From Notospermus geniculatus (Eukaryota; Nemertea; Pilidiophora; Heteronemertea; Lineidae), in the NCBI GenBank assembly GCA_002633025.1, contig NMRB01000508.1:120600-184599 (forward strand): a DNA stretch of 64,000 bases, read 5' to 3'. How positions within the stretch are numbered: the first letter of the stretch is position 1; each line of letters starts with the position of its first letter. Made by a program: the position numbers and the translations under genes. A model generated the notes under the pieces. It was given only the letters and a program-made list of their open reading frames with translations. It searched no databases and was not told the DNA's origin. Shown here piece by piece: positions 10,983 to 22,702 of this stretch.

Positions 10983-11497
10983 GCCTTGCGTACATCGGCC
11001 TTGCGACTGGAAGCAACTACCGGCAATGGCGTTTCCGGCAACGGTTGGCGACTATCTGGAACCAACAGCAATTGATCAGATGCTCAAACAGTCCATTGTA
11101 CGTGCACCGGCAACACTATTGCTGACCATTGCCGCTAGTTCCAACCAGTTGCTCATGTTCTACTCGTTGCCAACGGTTGCTTCTAGTCGTCTTAAGTCGC
11201 TTCCGATGTACGCGCCCTGGCAATGAACTTCCTCATTTGTGGAGCACACCTAGTCATGTGATGGAATCATGTGACCCACAAAATGACTCCCAAGTGGTCT
11301 GATCGGAAGACATCGACAATTTCTGTATAGCATTCAGTACCATTGCCTGTCCGATGTGCGCGCTCCAGATTGAAGACTGGATTGTCTCACTTGTTGCTGC
11401 AATGACCTGTCGTAACCGATGTACGTGGAATGCATACATCAATAGCGACTGTTGCGTTCAGTTGCTTCCAGTCGCAAGGCTGATGTACGCTTGGCTT
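10983..11497. mobile_element. Foldback element abutting the previous one at a shared TTAA
   Basis: GCCTTGCGTACATCGG begins right after the TTAA that ends the preceding element. The right end GATGTACGCTTGGC is its inverse. It is a close copy of 2421-2943 throughout, for example GTCATGTGATGGAATCATG. Confidence 0.8.
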
Positions 11498-11780
11498 TAT
11501 GCCATTGGCGACAAACATTAGGATTATTGTCCCCTTTACAACAATCTGCTACGAGGGTGAATGAAACTACATCAGATCCATGCCTTGATGTTAGCAATGA
11601 CAATTGAATGTCTGCAACCTATTGTCAACTTGGTCACGATTCGTTCCTGTTCATCAGTCCACGTTATAGCTCGTTTGGTGCAGCGATAACCGACTAATGG
11701 CACAAGTACAACGAAATCCGTTGATGACCAGGAAGCTAATTTATTACGCGGCTGGAATCGGCTGAAGCCTGACAAGAAAA
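11498..11780. other. Unassigned sequence
   Basis: No gene or repeat was recognised. Confidence 0.4.
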
Positions 11781-11781
11781 C

Positions 11782-12219
11782 AATGAGGAACCGGAGGAAC
11801 TAGTGCATGACGTGGCACTGACGAACAACTCAGTTATTAAAACTAGGACGTCGAAAAAAGCCAACGTTATTTGCCATTTAATTCTGAAACTACATCCTGC
11901 TTCTCACCCTAATATACCTGAAGTAGTCCATTGAATTTCGAATTTTACACGTTCATCATCAAGTAAAGGGCTGACTCAATTTATCTGCGTGTTTTCAAAC
12001 AAAAATTCAAGCGGGAACATGTTGAATTTCATCGATAAAATTGACTATTTTAGCGTAAATATTGATCGAAGAGCAACGTCATTGATTCTGAATGAACTAT
12101 CGCACACATCACGGACGATGCACAACGTCAGTGACGTTTTCGATGTCGCAACACATGCGCTTTTGTGTTAAAACTGAGTTGTTCCCCAGCGCCTCCTTTG
12201 GGCACTCGGGTTCCTCATT
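11782..12219. mobile_element. AATGAGGAACC MITE, copy 1
   Basis: The ends AATGAGGAACCGG and CGGGTTCCTCATT are inverted. The interior has ATTTCATCGATAAAATT and several (T)GACGTC/ACGTCA motifs. The copy at 30586-31007 is the same element reversed. More distant relatives are at 34235-34609 and 43203-43571. Confidence 0.8.
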
Positions 12220-12462
12220 CAGAACTAATGGTCATTATATGCTGCGTCCACTGTCATGGCATGTACATTTTCTCAAGTTCTCATTACTTCTCTGTGACGG
12301 GGATACGTGATCTATGTGGGCAAAAAGATTTGTCGTAAGTCTGCCCGGTCGTATTTCACAGACAGGAATAAACCCAATCATAGTATCTTTGGCTCTAAAT
12401 CAAAAGAATAGGCTAAGAGATGGGCTGCGATGTACTTTTGTGTGGTCAATGTATTATTCTAC

Positions 12463-12888
12463 GGTTAGTGATAAAACCCGGAATGAAACGAAGCAAAATG
12501 AAATCCTCAAAATCATCGAAATGGGATTTGCAAGGAATTTGAGAATTAACGTATGTTGCAGATGTATGCTTCCGCCTTGAGATTGACGTTTTTTTTCGAC
12601 ATATCACACAAAATCAAATTGAATTATTATTTTAAAATCAATCAGAATCATCATGTACGAAATTCCCTTCGGTGCTCCTCAAGTTACCGCCAGTTTTTGT
12701 TCTGCATTTTCTTCACTCATTCGGTTGGTGCATAAAGCAAGCGTCAATGTCGGCGCAGGTTCTACGTTAACCACTTAAATATCGGTAGTATTACAATAAG
12801 ACAATAAAACGAAAATAAATTGATGCAAATCATGCCCATTTCGATGGTTTCATTTCTTTTCGTTTCATTACGGGTTTTATCACTAACC
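12463..12888. mobile_element. GGTTAGTGATAAAACC foldback element
   Basis: The left GGTTAGTGATAAAACCCGG and right GGGTTTTATCACTAACC ends are inverted over more than 50 bases, including ATCGAAATGGG and CCCATTTCGAT. ATTATTC occurs next to both ends and may be the target duplication. Confidence 0.75.
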
Positions 12889-13148
12889 ATTATTCCGCTG
12901 GCGGTTCTTGCGTGTGGATCGGATGGAAAATTTTCTCCCGAGGCCTAGTAGGTCCGGCACACTTGAGGAAAGGTTGAAGTTGACCACAACTCGCAAGAAG
13001 TTAATGCCACATTCTTCTTCATGATTCCTGATGACTATAGGGTACGGTTGAAATCAACAAGCGTCTCTTGATGGCATTTGGGATTTTTCCGCTTCTGAAA
13101 TGGCGAAAAGTTTCCTTTCAGCCTCCGGAAAGACTGTGGTATACAGTC
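12889..13148. other. Unassigned sequence
   Basis: No gene or repeat was recognised. Confidence 0.35.
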
Positions 13149-13498
13149 CAGTGTTATATCTAGGATTTCAGAAGGGCACGGTGCAAACTTTGTTAAAAGG
13201 GCACTTCAACCTAGAAAAGGGCACTTTTCATTCGCGACATTTCTTCTAACGGAATTTGAAAAGCTAAAAAGTTAAAAAGGTCTCTATAACTCCAGTCAAC
13301 AGCCAATTTAAGCCAGTTTCTATTAAAGGTGATATGACTAAAAGGGACCATGGCAAAGGGTCTGGGGGTACTAAAACCTTAAAAAAAAAATTTAAGTTTT
13401 AGGGCATGGCGCCCTAGGGGGTTAAAAAAGGGCACAATGGCGCCCCCTTTTGGGGGCATGGCACGGCGCCACTCTAAAATGGCCTAGATATAACACTG
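13149..13498. mobile_element. hAT-like MITE, CAGTGTTATATCTAGG ends, copy 1
   Basis: CAGTGTTATATCTAGG on the left is the inverse of CCTAGATATAACACTG on the right. A full reversed copy lies at about 53220-53613, and the right end of a third emerges from the N gap at 56295-56315. CAG...CTG ends fit hAT-like elements (inference). Confidence 0.8.
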
Positions 13499-13920
13499 GG
13501 TATTGATGAACTGTCTTGGAACAAAGTACTACACAATTATAAATCACTCTCACTTCTTAGCTCTTAAACTCTAGCATTTCCATGGTAGCATAATCTGGTA
13601 AATGGTTGTCAAATATGAGCATTTGTTGCAGTTTGAGACGTCTTTATCGATTTCAAGATCATCTAGATTAGGATCTCATCGATTTTCTCCAAAGTTGTTC
13701 ACAGGCATCGATAGTTTGTGTAATCATTAAATCAATCATGAAAAAAGGAGGAAATTAAAATGATTGTGAGTTTGATTTGGGAATGTATTTAGAGGAGCTT
13801 GTTTCTTTCTTATCTATTAAAGCATCACATTCATAAGATGTCATCAGAACTACCGGGTATGTTGGTAGGCCCCTATACGCCTTGTCGTTTAAGTTTTGCA
13901 TCCTCCTGTCATGGCAGAGT
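13499..13920. other. Unassigned sequence
   Basis: No gene or repeat was recognised. Confidence 0.4.
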
Positions 13921-14397
13921 AAAGCCTAGCGTACATCACACTTGCGACTGGAGACAACTAGTCGCCACTGAGCTACTGGCGACTGGGAGGATCTAGCTGG
14001 AACTGGAGGTGACTGATCAGTCGCCAGAAAGGGTCGATGTACATGTACACACCCTTGCAACTCGCTGGAGCTGAGATTTTGCCAGTCGCCGCCAGTTGCA
14101 CATGTTCAACTTTCTAGCGACTAGTTGTACCCAGTTTCGTTCAGTCGGTGCAATGTACGCGGGCTTGCGACTGGTCAGTGCCAGGTTTCTGAACAAAACC
14201 GAGTCTCATCGAGTCCCAACGCCCCGGATGTTACCTGAGTTGCTGCCAGTCGCAAGTGCGATTACGCAGTCAGGACATGACGACTGATTGGATCCGCCTA
14301 GTTTTACTGAGTTGTGATGTGCGCACAGCGCGTACATCACCAACGACTGATCAGATCAATTCTTTCCAGTCGCAAGTGCAATGTACGCCTGGCTTTA
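13921..14397. mobile_element. AAAGCCTAGCGTACATC foldback element, copy 1
   Basis: The left AAAGCCTAGCGTACATCAC then TTGCGACTGGAGACAACT is inverted at the right (CCAGTCGCAAGTGC, ATGTACGCCTGGCTTTA). Internal CTAGTCGCC/CAACTAG motifs are repeated in both orientations. A near copy is at 29726-30163. Confidence 0.8.
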
Positions 14398-15040
14398 GAG
14401 TCCATCCTTCCTTCCACATTTCTCAGTGTGAATTACATTATTTCGGTGCCGCTTGCATCTACATAATGGCACTGTCACTGTCAGAAGCAATTTCTGATGA
14501 CAAAACCTGACTGTGTGTTGATTTCAGATGCTCAGTTGTTACTGTTCCGTCCTACATGTCCTAGTTGTCGGAAACTGCCGCTGGATGATTTTGAATCAAA
14601 AACATTGCCCTAAGTTTGCAGCCCTCCTAGGCTTGTGTAGACAATCAACAATTGAATAGTTCAGCCTCCATTAGAGTATTAGTCCCCGCGTGTGTCAAAT
14701 CTTCCCTCCGGTCCTGTTGCTAGGATAGAAGCTAATGGCTTGTCAATAACATTTACGTTGATGCATTGTTCGCAAAGTTAGAAGATAATCCAGGCAAACA
14801 TGACATTTGGAATATTGTTTTTATGTGCGCTAAGGAAGTACCTTAGGCCAAGCGTTGAACAAAAGAGTACATCTGATGACATGGTACATATTGGGATGGT
14901 CAATGCAGTTTGCGGTTAATGCAGTTGATGTGTTTCTGGCCCCAGGAGCATGAAGTTTCTCACAAATTGAGCTGTACATCCCTGTGGTTCTTTTCCTCGG
15001 AAATTTTCAACAAAAGTTTGTCCGGGGTCGTGTGCACACA
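14398..15040. other. Unassigned sequence
   Basis: No gene or repeat was recognised in these 640 bases. Confidence 0.4.
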
Positions 15041-15490
15041 AAAGCTGCGCTTCCAATACAGAAAAGCCGGTATTTGTCCGGGCTTATTCTGCGTCCATTA
15101 CAAGATGTCTTGTGTTTAATAAGTCCGGTTCTCAGCAAGTGCGGATCTAACCTATTAAGCTTGGATAGATAGCCAAGTATACTTCGAATCAAATTAGATG
15201 CAGATCAAGACCAGTGTTTTCTGTAGTGGAATGGCAATAAGTCCAGATCTATTTGTAGTATTATGTTCGGCTACAGGTGGCTTAAGATTACTTGCGACAT
15301 TGCGCATGCTCAAAAGTACCCGAACAATATATGCGGTTCACTCCACGTATTGCCATCTGTAGCCAAACTTACTAACCTCAAATCCAGTAGTGGAAGCGCA
15401 AGCCGTGAAATATCCGGTCTTATTTATACGTATGCGGATAGACACTGGTATTAATACTACCGGATATAAAAGCTGTAATGGAAGCGCAGC
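15041..15490. mobile_element. Possible TIR element, AGCTGCGCTTCCA ends
   Basis: AAAGCTGCGCTTCCAATACAG near 15041 is inverted as CTGTAATGGAAGCGCAGCT near 15485, and TCCGG(T/A) motifs recur inside in both orientations. The element carries no long open frame. Confidence 0.55.
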
Positions 15491-17090
15491 TACTGTTGTT
15501 CAATCACATAAATGATGTTGGATCAACCTCCCTGACCCTTCCCTCGCTGCGTCCAAACTGCAGGGCGCCCCCAATCATACAGCCTATTCTATGGTATCAA
15601 TTAACGATATCACCTGTAACACTAGGGAGTGGCCCTATCCATGTTTGTTGAAAACATTCCAGAGGTATTTCCAGGTGATGCACTAATCAATGTGATTCCA
15701 ATCAAATAAAGCTCGGCGCTAATGTTCTCTCGTTTATTTGCTAGGAGGGCTTCCTATCTGCTATTGATTCTTTGGCAATATCGCGGTTCATTGAACATTT
15801 CTGATTTTAACTCTTGAAAGTCTTCAAAAGTTGAGCCCTGTTACTTCATCTTCTTTTCCTTCAATCCTTGGTTGTCTGTTACGTTGCGGCAAACATGCTC
15901 TCACTGTCAAGGGAAGTTTGGTGTTAGAGCATTTCCTCCATTGGACTGCCAGACATTTTTCAACATTTACCTAACTTTAAAGCGAACTGGTCATGCCAGT
16001 CAAGGTGTCTGAAGAGATAATCAAACGCCGCCATCTTGAATCTGTCACTTCACTCGCATCGGGAATTTAGTGCCTACTAAGAGCATATTTGCACAACTGC
16101 TGTGGCTTTGCTGCCTTCGAATAGCATTTAGAACACAGTCAACTGCAAATTTAGGATTAGCTAGGGATGTAATCTGCTAAAATATGAAATTTGTAATTTT
16201 GTGAATTTTGTGGGCCACGAAATTATTCTTAGTGTCAGTTTTGACTGCCGCGACTAACTCTCTTTAATACAAAGCATCTCAATACTGGAAGGGATAACTC
16301 CTAACACAATAATATACCAATAGAACAACTTCTGTCGTTGGCGGTCAGAGTGTTAAAGAGGAACATGGTGATAAACCGTGAGGTGGTTGATGGTAGCGTC
16401 TAATTCTATCATTTTCTACGAACTCCACTTTGCTTCATTCTCTTGTTACCCTTAATCCTTTACCATCATCTCATGAACATGTCCGCTCAATTAATAACCG
16501 TGGCCGTTAAGACGCCAGGATAATGACGATGTCAGTGCGAGGGAGGCAAGAGTCTACCGGCGCATGATGAAGTACCGACTTGTTAAGCAACATATGGATG
16601 CCTCAATAAGCATCTTCACCGTGATTGGTTGATTCAGCGGAAGGGTCTCTTGAGCGAAGAAGTCTCCGTTTATTCTCTGGAGTGCTCTCGAAGAACTGAC
16701 ATGCTGGTGACATGTCTGGGAGTTGAAGCAGTAAATACGCTTTTGAGTTGAACAGGTTTTTGGTCTGGTTCACTGGCCTGCCGTTTTCAGATGGTGGCAC
16801 CAAGTATCATAGACTGGGCCGTTGTCATTTTACAGACGAGTACAACTTTTGCTTCTCAGTCAACAAAGTATCCAAAGCAGTGTGCCATCAAATGTCTGCA
16901 GTGTCGGTAATCAGATTGGGAAGACGAAATAGTTCGTACCGACACATTTACACACATCCAATGGCGCCTGTTCTTGACATGGGTGGGGTGGGTGGGTTTC
17001 TTGAACAAGCCAGAAGTACCTGTTCGTAAGTGTCCGGTTTATCGCACCTGTCCCTTATTCCATCCGAATCTATTGTCAGGTGGACACTTT
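15491..17090. other. 1.6 kb without recognisable features
   Basis: No coding homology, RNA gene, tandem repeat or long inverted repeat was seen. Confidence 0.4.
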
Positions 17091-17301
17091 ATTTCGGGAT
17101 ACATCCAGGTTTCGAACCCACGTCTCCACATAAGGCAACACCGCCAGCACTGAGGGAAAGCGTGCACACCACTGTGCTAAATCCCTAGTGGTGTGCACGC
17201 TTTCCCTCAGTGCTGGTGGTGTTGCCTTATGTGGAGATGTGGGTTCGAATCCCGGTACTGTCAAGTGACCAGCATAGCAAACCTATGATTTCGGGATACA
17301 T
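17091..17301. mobile_element. Head-to-head tRNA-like foldback with 14-bp target duplication
   Basis: Two 66-base arms (17108-17173 and 17187-17252) pair with only about three mismatches round a 13-base loop. Each arm contains a tRNA B-box-like GGTTCGAA(T/A)CC, and an A-box-like AGTGGTGTGC sits at the loop side. The direct repeat ATTTCGGGATACAT at 17091-17104 and 17288-17301 borders the unit. That length suits a LINE-mobilised insertion (inference). Confidence 0.7.
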
Positions 17302-18084
17302 GACATTCTATGACCATAGCATCCTTCCTCGCTCGCCGGCTCACCTCACCAAATCAGGACTTCCAAAACCGACTGAAGAATTCTGAACCTCACGTGACCA
17401 TTGACGTAACACCACTTTGGATTAGTTGTGACTGCAGGGAGAACTGCCCTACTGTTACATGTACTTCTTGGTTCAGGATTGGGGACTGTGCCACAACCTT
17501 CGATCAGAGAAGATGTCCCACTACTTTCACCCGAATATACCCTGCTGGGACACAGCCCATGACCTCTTCAGCAGTTCTCTGGCTCATATTGGTCATATAA
17601 GAAGAGTAGTACGTGTCACTTGACTTGTCAAGTAGAGCTCAAACCCTTGTTGGAGTGTTCTCTTCGCCTTGCCCTGTCCGTGACTTGTCACAGTTATAGG
17701 TAACCATGGCCTGTAAATACACCTACTTGAGATGTTATCAAATATGTGCTAATCCTTGAGTCCTGTGGATGATGTCTTGTGATAGCGTCCAGATTCTCTA
17801 TATTTGTGAAGTGGGGTCGTTTGACATGTTCTGATAATTGGCTGGCATTGCTTGGTCCACTTTGCTTTGTAGAAGTTTTCTTGGGCAGCTGGTGATCTTG
17901 GAAGAGATGCTGCTGATCCATGAAGGTCATCTCTGGTGGGCCTAAAAGTTCTCATCATCTTCTGATCATTTGCCAACAACTCAGGCTTGATAATATGTAA
18001 AGATTTTTCGTGCTATTTTGTCATTTTGCTATTTTAAAGATACCCAACATAGAGCACAAAAAATGACACACAAAATGATAGGAA
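17302..18084. other. Unassigned sequence
   Basis: No gene or repeat was recognised. Confidence 0.4.
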
Positions 18085-19092
18085 ACATAAAGTCGTCTCC
18101 AAATTTCGCAAATTTTCAACCCCAATCGGGGTCTTCCTCAGGCACCTTCTAGTAGAGATCCCAATTTTCGACCCCAACCAGGGTCTTCCTCAGGCACTTT
18201 CTAGTAGAGATCCCAATTTTCGACCCCAATCGGGGTCTTCCTCAGGCACCTTCTAGTAGAGATCCCAATTTTCGACCCCAATCGGGGTCTTCCTCAGGCA
18301 CCTTCTAGTAGAGATCCCAATTTTCAACCCCAATCGGGGTCTTCCTCAGGCACTTTCTAGTAGAGATCCCAATTTTCAACCCCAACCGGAGTCTTCCTCA
18401 GGCAATTTCTAGTAGAGATCCCAATTTTCAACCCCAATCGGGGTCTTCCTCAGGCACTTTCTAGTAGAGATCCCAATTTTCGACCCCAAGCGGGGTCTTC
18501 CTCAGGCACTTTCTAGTAGAGATCCCAATTTTCGACCCCAACCGGGGTCTTCCTCAGGCACCTTCTAGTAGAGATCCCAATTTTCGACCCCAACCGGGGT
18601 CTTCCTCAGGCACTTTCTAGTAGCGATTCCAGATCCCACTTCTGGGATCTCTACTATAGATCGTTGCAGTTGATTGGGACCAACGTTTACGAGAATTTAC
18701 CATGCATGCCCTTTTCAACTTACCACTGTCACCAGATCCCTGCTCACTTGCACCAAATAAACATACCAGTGGATAGCTTAGAACCTTGGGATCATGATGG
18801 TAATAAAAATGTGGGAATCTATAACTGCTCAACGGAACACTCGCATTGGAAATCTAAAAGTTTGACTTGAAATGTTTACAAAACCTACGTGGGGACGTCA
18901 ATGACGTCGTCGACGTACAGGAGAAAGCATGGGCGCTGGCCTTGCCAACACTGACGTGACGCTGCGCCTTGACTGCGTTTGGCCTGGAGACGTTGTTCCC
19001 AATCAACTGCAACGATCTATAGAAAGTGCCTGAGGAAGACCCCGGATGGGGTCGAAAATTTGCAAAATTTTTGGAGACAACTTTATGTTTAC
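18085..19092. mobile_element. 1-kb inverted-repeat unit carrying a 52-bp satellite
   Basis: The left end AAACATAAAGTCGTCTCC then AAATTTCGCAAATTTTC is inverted at 19035-19092 (GAAAATTTGCAAAATTT, GGAGACAACTTTATGTTT). The inner AGATCGTTGCAGTTGATTGG at 18658 is mirrored at 19000-19020 (CCAATCAACTGCAACGATCT). The left arm holds the tandem array; the right arm holds a single unit. The class is unknown. The GACCCC-loop-GGGGTCGAAA text resembles ends of Penelope-like elements (tentative). Confidence 0.6.
18106..18620 (-). repeat. 52-bp tandem satellite, about 10 copies
   Basis: Each unit, read on the minus strand, has CTGAGGAAGACCCC, a four-base loop, GGGGTCGAAAATT and GGGATCTCTACTAGAAGG. Loop bases vary (GATT, GGTT, GCTT) while the six-base stem is mostly kept. 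One unit (near 18385) has a stem change. The GAAA/CTGANGA arrangement is described under findings. Confidence 0.9.
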
Positions 19093-19613
19093 TATCTTGC
19101 TATTTTAAAGAACATGAAATAGAAACGGGTTTCTATTTAAATAACATGGAACATGTAGAACTGGTCCTTTGAGGCTGCTTATCTTAAGCCAAATGTCAAC
19201 TTTGAAAGCGAGAGACTTATTTCCTGGGACATCTCGGTAAAATTTCTTGGACTTGTCTTCCATTCCTTCAATTTCTTAACTGTTTCCCATTAGCAAGTCA
19301 GCAGCAGTCAGATTGATCTGCATGATAAAAACATTGATTTAGGGCTGTTTTCCTGATGGGAGTGCCAATTTCCTCGTCTCTGTCAGAGGTTGTTATCAAA
19401 AAGTACAGATGTAAAGCTATCTTTCTTGCTTCAGCTGTAAAAACTTCCACAGTACAGACAAAAACAGCTGGAGATAGTGCAATTCTGTCATGTCATTTCA
19501 TGTCGGGGGTGTTGTGGCCCTTAAATGTGATACCTGGGATTGCTGGACAAAAAGGGTGGCTTCTGAGGTGGTTTAAATTTCTCAGATGTCTCAAATGTCT
19601 CCGATATCGGGAA
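19093..19613. other. Unassigned sequence
   Basis: No gene or repeat was recognised. Confidence 0.4.
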
Positions 19614-19790
19614 CCTGGAAAACGCATTCAAGCGGGTGACCCACTGTCGCGATTTTGGCTTGAGACGCGGTTGCATTCCCTTGCGGTTACCTTATAAGGA
19701 CTTCCGATTGCCATATATTAAGGCGATCGCAAGGGACCGCAACCCCGTCTCAAGACCTAATCGCGACAGTGGATTCGCTGCTTTAGGGGT
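19614..19790. repeat. Foldback palindrome, CACTGTCGCGATT arms
   Basis: CCACTGTCGCGATT, TGAGACGCGGTTGC and CCCTTGCGGT on the left are mirrored as GACCGCAA, GTCTCA and AATCGCGACAGTGG on the right. The centre is near the TATATTAAGGC stretch at 19715. It is probably a MITE. Confidence 0.7.
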
Positions 19791-20441
19791 GTAAGCTGTT
19801 TTCATCACTTGTGAGGTGATCTTTGAAAACCCGTCGGATGTCGCTTTTGAGGAAAGTGTTAATGGCCTTGGTGAACCTGCATATTTCAACAGCTGAAATG
19901 TACTACATAACAGGTAAACAGTAGCAGATCAATGCACAGACAATCTGACAGCCCTTGTTGATCACTCAGCGACATCCGACGGATTTTCCGAGACTGCCAT
20001 ACACTTTTTAATGGCCCACTTTGAGACACATTCTGGCACACCATGCCTGCCCCCTTCACATTCCGGAAATTTCCTCCATCCACGTCATTTGGCTATAACT
20101 CCTACTCCTACCCTAGCTCTTGGGACTGATCGTGGTGATGGTATAAAAACGACCATCAAATCCTCACCAATCACAGCTGATGTACGGGGCACACGCTAAA
20201 TCTCATCACGCCCTTGAACTGAAATCAAAACGGAAAGATATCACCAGACTCAATAATTGACGGTAATAAACCGAAGTGACGTTCATTTCCCGACAATCCT
20301 CGAAGAATTGTTAACTTTGTAAAACTCGCCAATGAAAACTAATCACATCAGGAGGGGGCTTTGTCATCCAGGAAGTGAGAGACAAAGGAACACTTGAAGT
20401 CTGACTGTTCATGGTAGTTGGGATGCCTTTGCACACCCTGA
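19791..20441. other. Unassigned, with a dispersed-repeat fragment
   Basis: The stretch 19855-19960 shares GTTAATGGCCTT and AGCTGAAATGTAC with the repeats at 1220 and 37098. Nothing else was recognised. Confidence 0.4.
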
Positions 20442-20868
20442 TCTGAGGTATCAGTGGTTCTTAGCGCCGCTCCCTACACCACTGCACTCATTGTGAGGTA
20501 ATCAGTGGTTCTTATCACTCGCTCCTACGTCACTGCACACATCCTGAGTTGTCAGTGGTTCTTAGCACTCGCTCCCTACGTCACTGTACACATCAGTGCC
20601 CACAAGGTGAGGTAATCAGTGGTTCTTAGTACTCGCTCCCTACATCAGTGCCCGCAAGGTGAGGTAATCAGTGGTTCTCAGCATTCACTCCCTTTGTCAC
20701 TGCACACATCCTGAGGTAATCAGTGGTTCTTAGCTCTCACTCCCTACTTCACTGTGCACATCACTGCACTGCATCACTGCACACATCGGGAGGTAATCAG
20801 TGGTTCTCAGTGCTAGCTCCCTACGTCACTGCACACATCCTGAGTTATAAGTGGTTCTTAGCATTCGN
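20442..20868 (+). repeat. Tandem repeat of about 55 bp (AATCAGTGGTTCTTAGC unit)
   Basis: About eight imperfect copies read GAGGTAATCAGTGGTTCTTA, then CACTCGCTCCCTACGTCACTG, then CACACATC. Unit lengths vary from about 50 to 75. The array stops at a single N (20868). Related text occurs once inside the insertion at 51285-51924. Confidence 0.85.
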
Positions 20869-22611
20869 ACACTAGACAACAACTACAGAAATCGACAAAG
20901 TCAAATTTCACAATGGGCAGACAATCCTGAAATCAACAAACCGTTGGTGTCACCTTGGACATGTTGGGTCTTCTAATCTTCTGTGCGCATTCCGACTCAT
21001 TTTGTTGTGTCGGCTCACATATGTGAATTGAGACCGTGCAAAACATGTTCCTAGCCGTTGATGCCTGGACAGCCTTGAACAGCAAGCGAAATAAATGCTT
21101 TTTCATTGGCAATAAAATGCATTTTTTCTAATCCGCAATAAAATCCATCCTAGCCAATCAGAATCCAATGATTAATTGGTTTGTTCTTCATGTAGCTCTC
21201 CATCACATCGCGATGTCAATAACAGCTAATCCAATGCGCGTTTCTTTCTTACGAGCTAAATAAACATGCAGCAAAAACACAAGTCAGTTCTGTCAACCGA
21301 CGGCGAATTTGTCTATTTTGGGATGTTCAACGCTGAGAGAAAATGGGATTGACATTTTCTCGATTAGGGATTCAGTCGCTGGGATCAACTTCACAAAAGT
21401 TTGTTCAGCTGGTTGTGATGTGCGAGATGTTCCCGAGGGTACAGGGTTATGCGCTAAAAAACGCCCCGTCGTGATGTGACTTTTGGCCAAAAATACAATC
21501 AGCAAACGAAGAATATGTCTAGTCAATGGCTTCTGCAAAGAATGAATGGAAGTAATGTGTACTGATGGTGACTTTTGATGTCAAAAGTCGTGTCAACCCA
21601 CAAGAGAACTGAAGTAATTAAAACTTTTTCAATCAGATCTCGTTGGCCAATAATCATTTACTCTCAGTGCGGACAATATGTTCAGATCATTTCGTTTTGT
21701 GAGCCATGGTATCGCTAAGCAACCAGGCTCGTCTGTGTTTACCAACTTGTTGACTTGGAATAGATTTTAATCAACCACGGACAATACTGTAATTTACTTA
21801 ACTGATTTCATTGGCCAATGTTTCAACATTGTAACGTTTGAAAAGAGTGTTGGAGAAGTTCCATGGGCGAGCAAGTGGGGGGCGCAAAAATTTAAAGAAC
21901 CTATCTCTGTCTCCTTATTCACTCCTGCTCTGTAGCCTAAAAACTGGAGACTACCCTTTCCAATGCAAACCTAGTATCAAAATTTTACAGGGGATGAAGG
22001 CCTGTTTCAATTTTCACAGTTAATCAATATCAAATATGGCTGCCAGAGGAGCCATCTTGAATTTAGTTTACATGCCACAACTTTGTCAATCAGAGCTTAG
22101 ACATTGCTTTGGAGTCTGATCAGTTTCAATGTAACAGTAAGCCTATCAGAGGTGGATATCATTCAAAGATGCCCACTGAGTTTAGCCCACCCGAAAAATA
22201 CAATATCCTGTTGTGGTCAAACTTTTATGAATATCAACATCTCAATATCGGTTTGCCAATTGGTAATGTTTTTTTCATCAGCTAACATTAAAGTTTCAAG
22301 TTTTTGCTATGAACATGACATTGCTAAGCAACATTAGAATTTCATATCAACATGGTTCACAATCACAACTATAGTCAAAGACTGTTCTCCGCCACAATCA
22401 AGTGGTGAATTGAGATTGCGAGGTTGGTTGTAAACAGGTCCAATGGCCTTGAAAAGATCATGAATATGTATCTCGTTTAGATAAAACAGATGAGTTGTCC
22501 TCCAGCCCACAATCTGCACAATACTGGTAATTCTAGCAGGGCATGTCTAGAATATTGTACATGAGATGGGTGGGTACAAAAGATTCAAAAAGTCCTCATC
22601 ACTGGGTTTTA
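20869..22611. other. 1.7 kb without recognisable features
   Basis: No coding homology or clear repeat was seen. There are several CCAATCAGA-type motifs, not interpreted. Confidence 0.4.
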
Positions 22612-22702
22612 GGACGGCTTTCCACAGAAACGCTCGAAAGCATTACCAACGCCGCAGAAAAAACAATGCTTTCGAGCGTTTCCGTAATGGAAAGCTGTCC
22701 TT
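22612..22702. mobile_element. Short foldback MITE
   Basis: AGGACGGCTTTCCA and AAACGCTCGAAAGCATT on the left pair with AATGCTTTCGAGCGTTT and TGGAAAGCTGTCCT on the right, over a loop of about 20 bases. Confidence 0.75.

Noticed and set aside
18085-18620. A CRISPR-like array (regular repeats of 52 bases)
   Set aside because: There are no unique spacers, since whole units repeat. The context is an animal genome and a mobile element.
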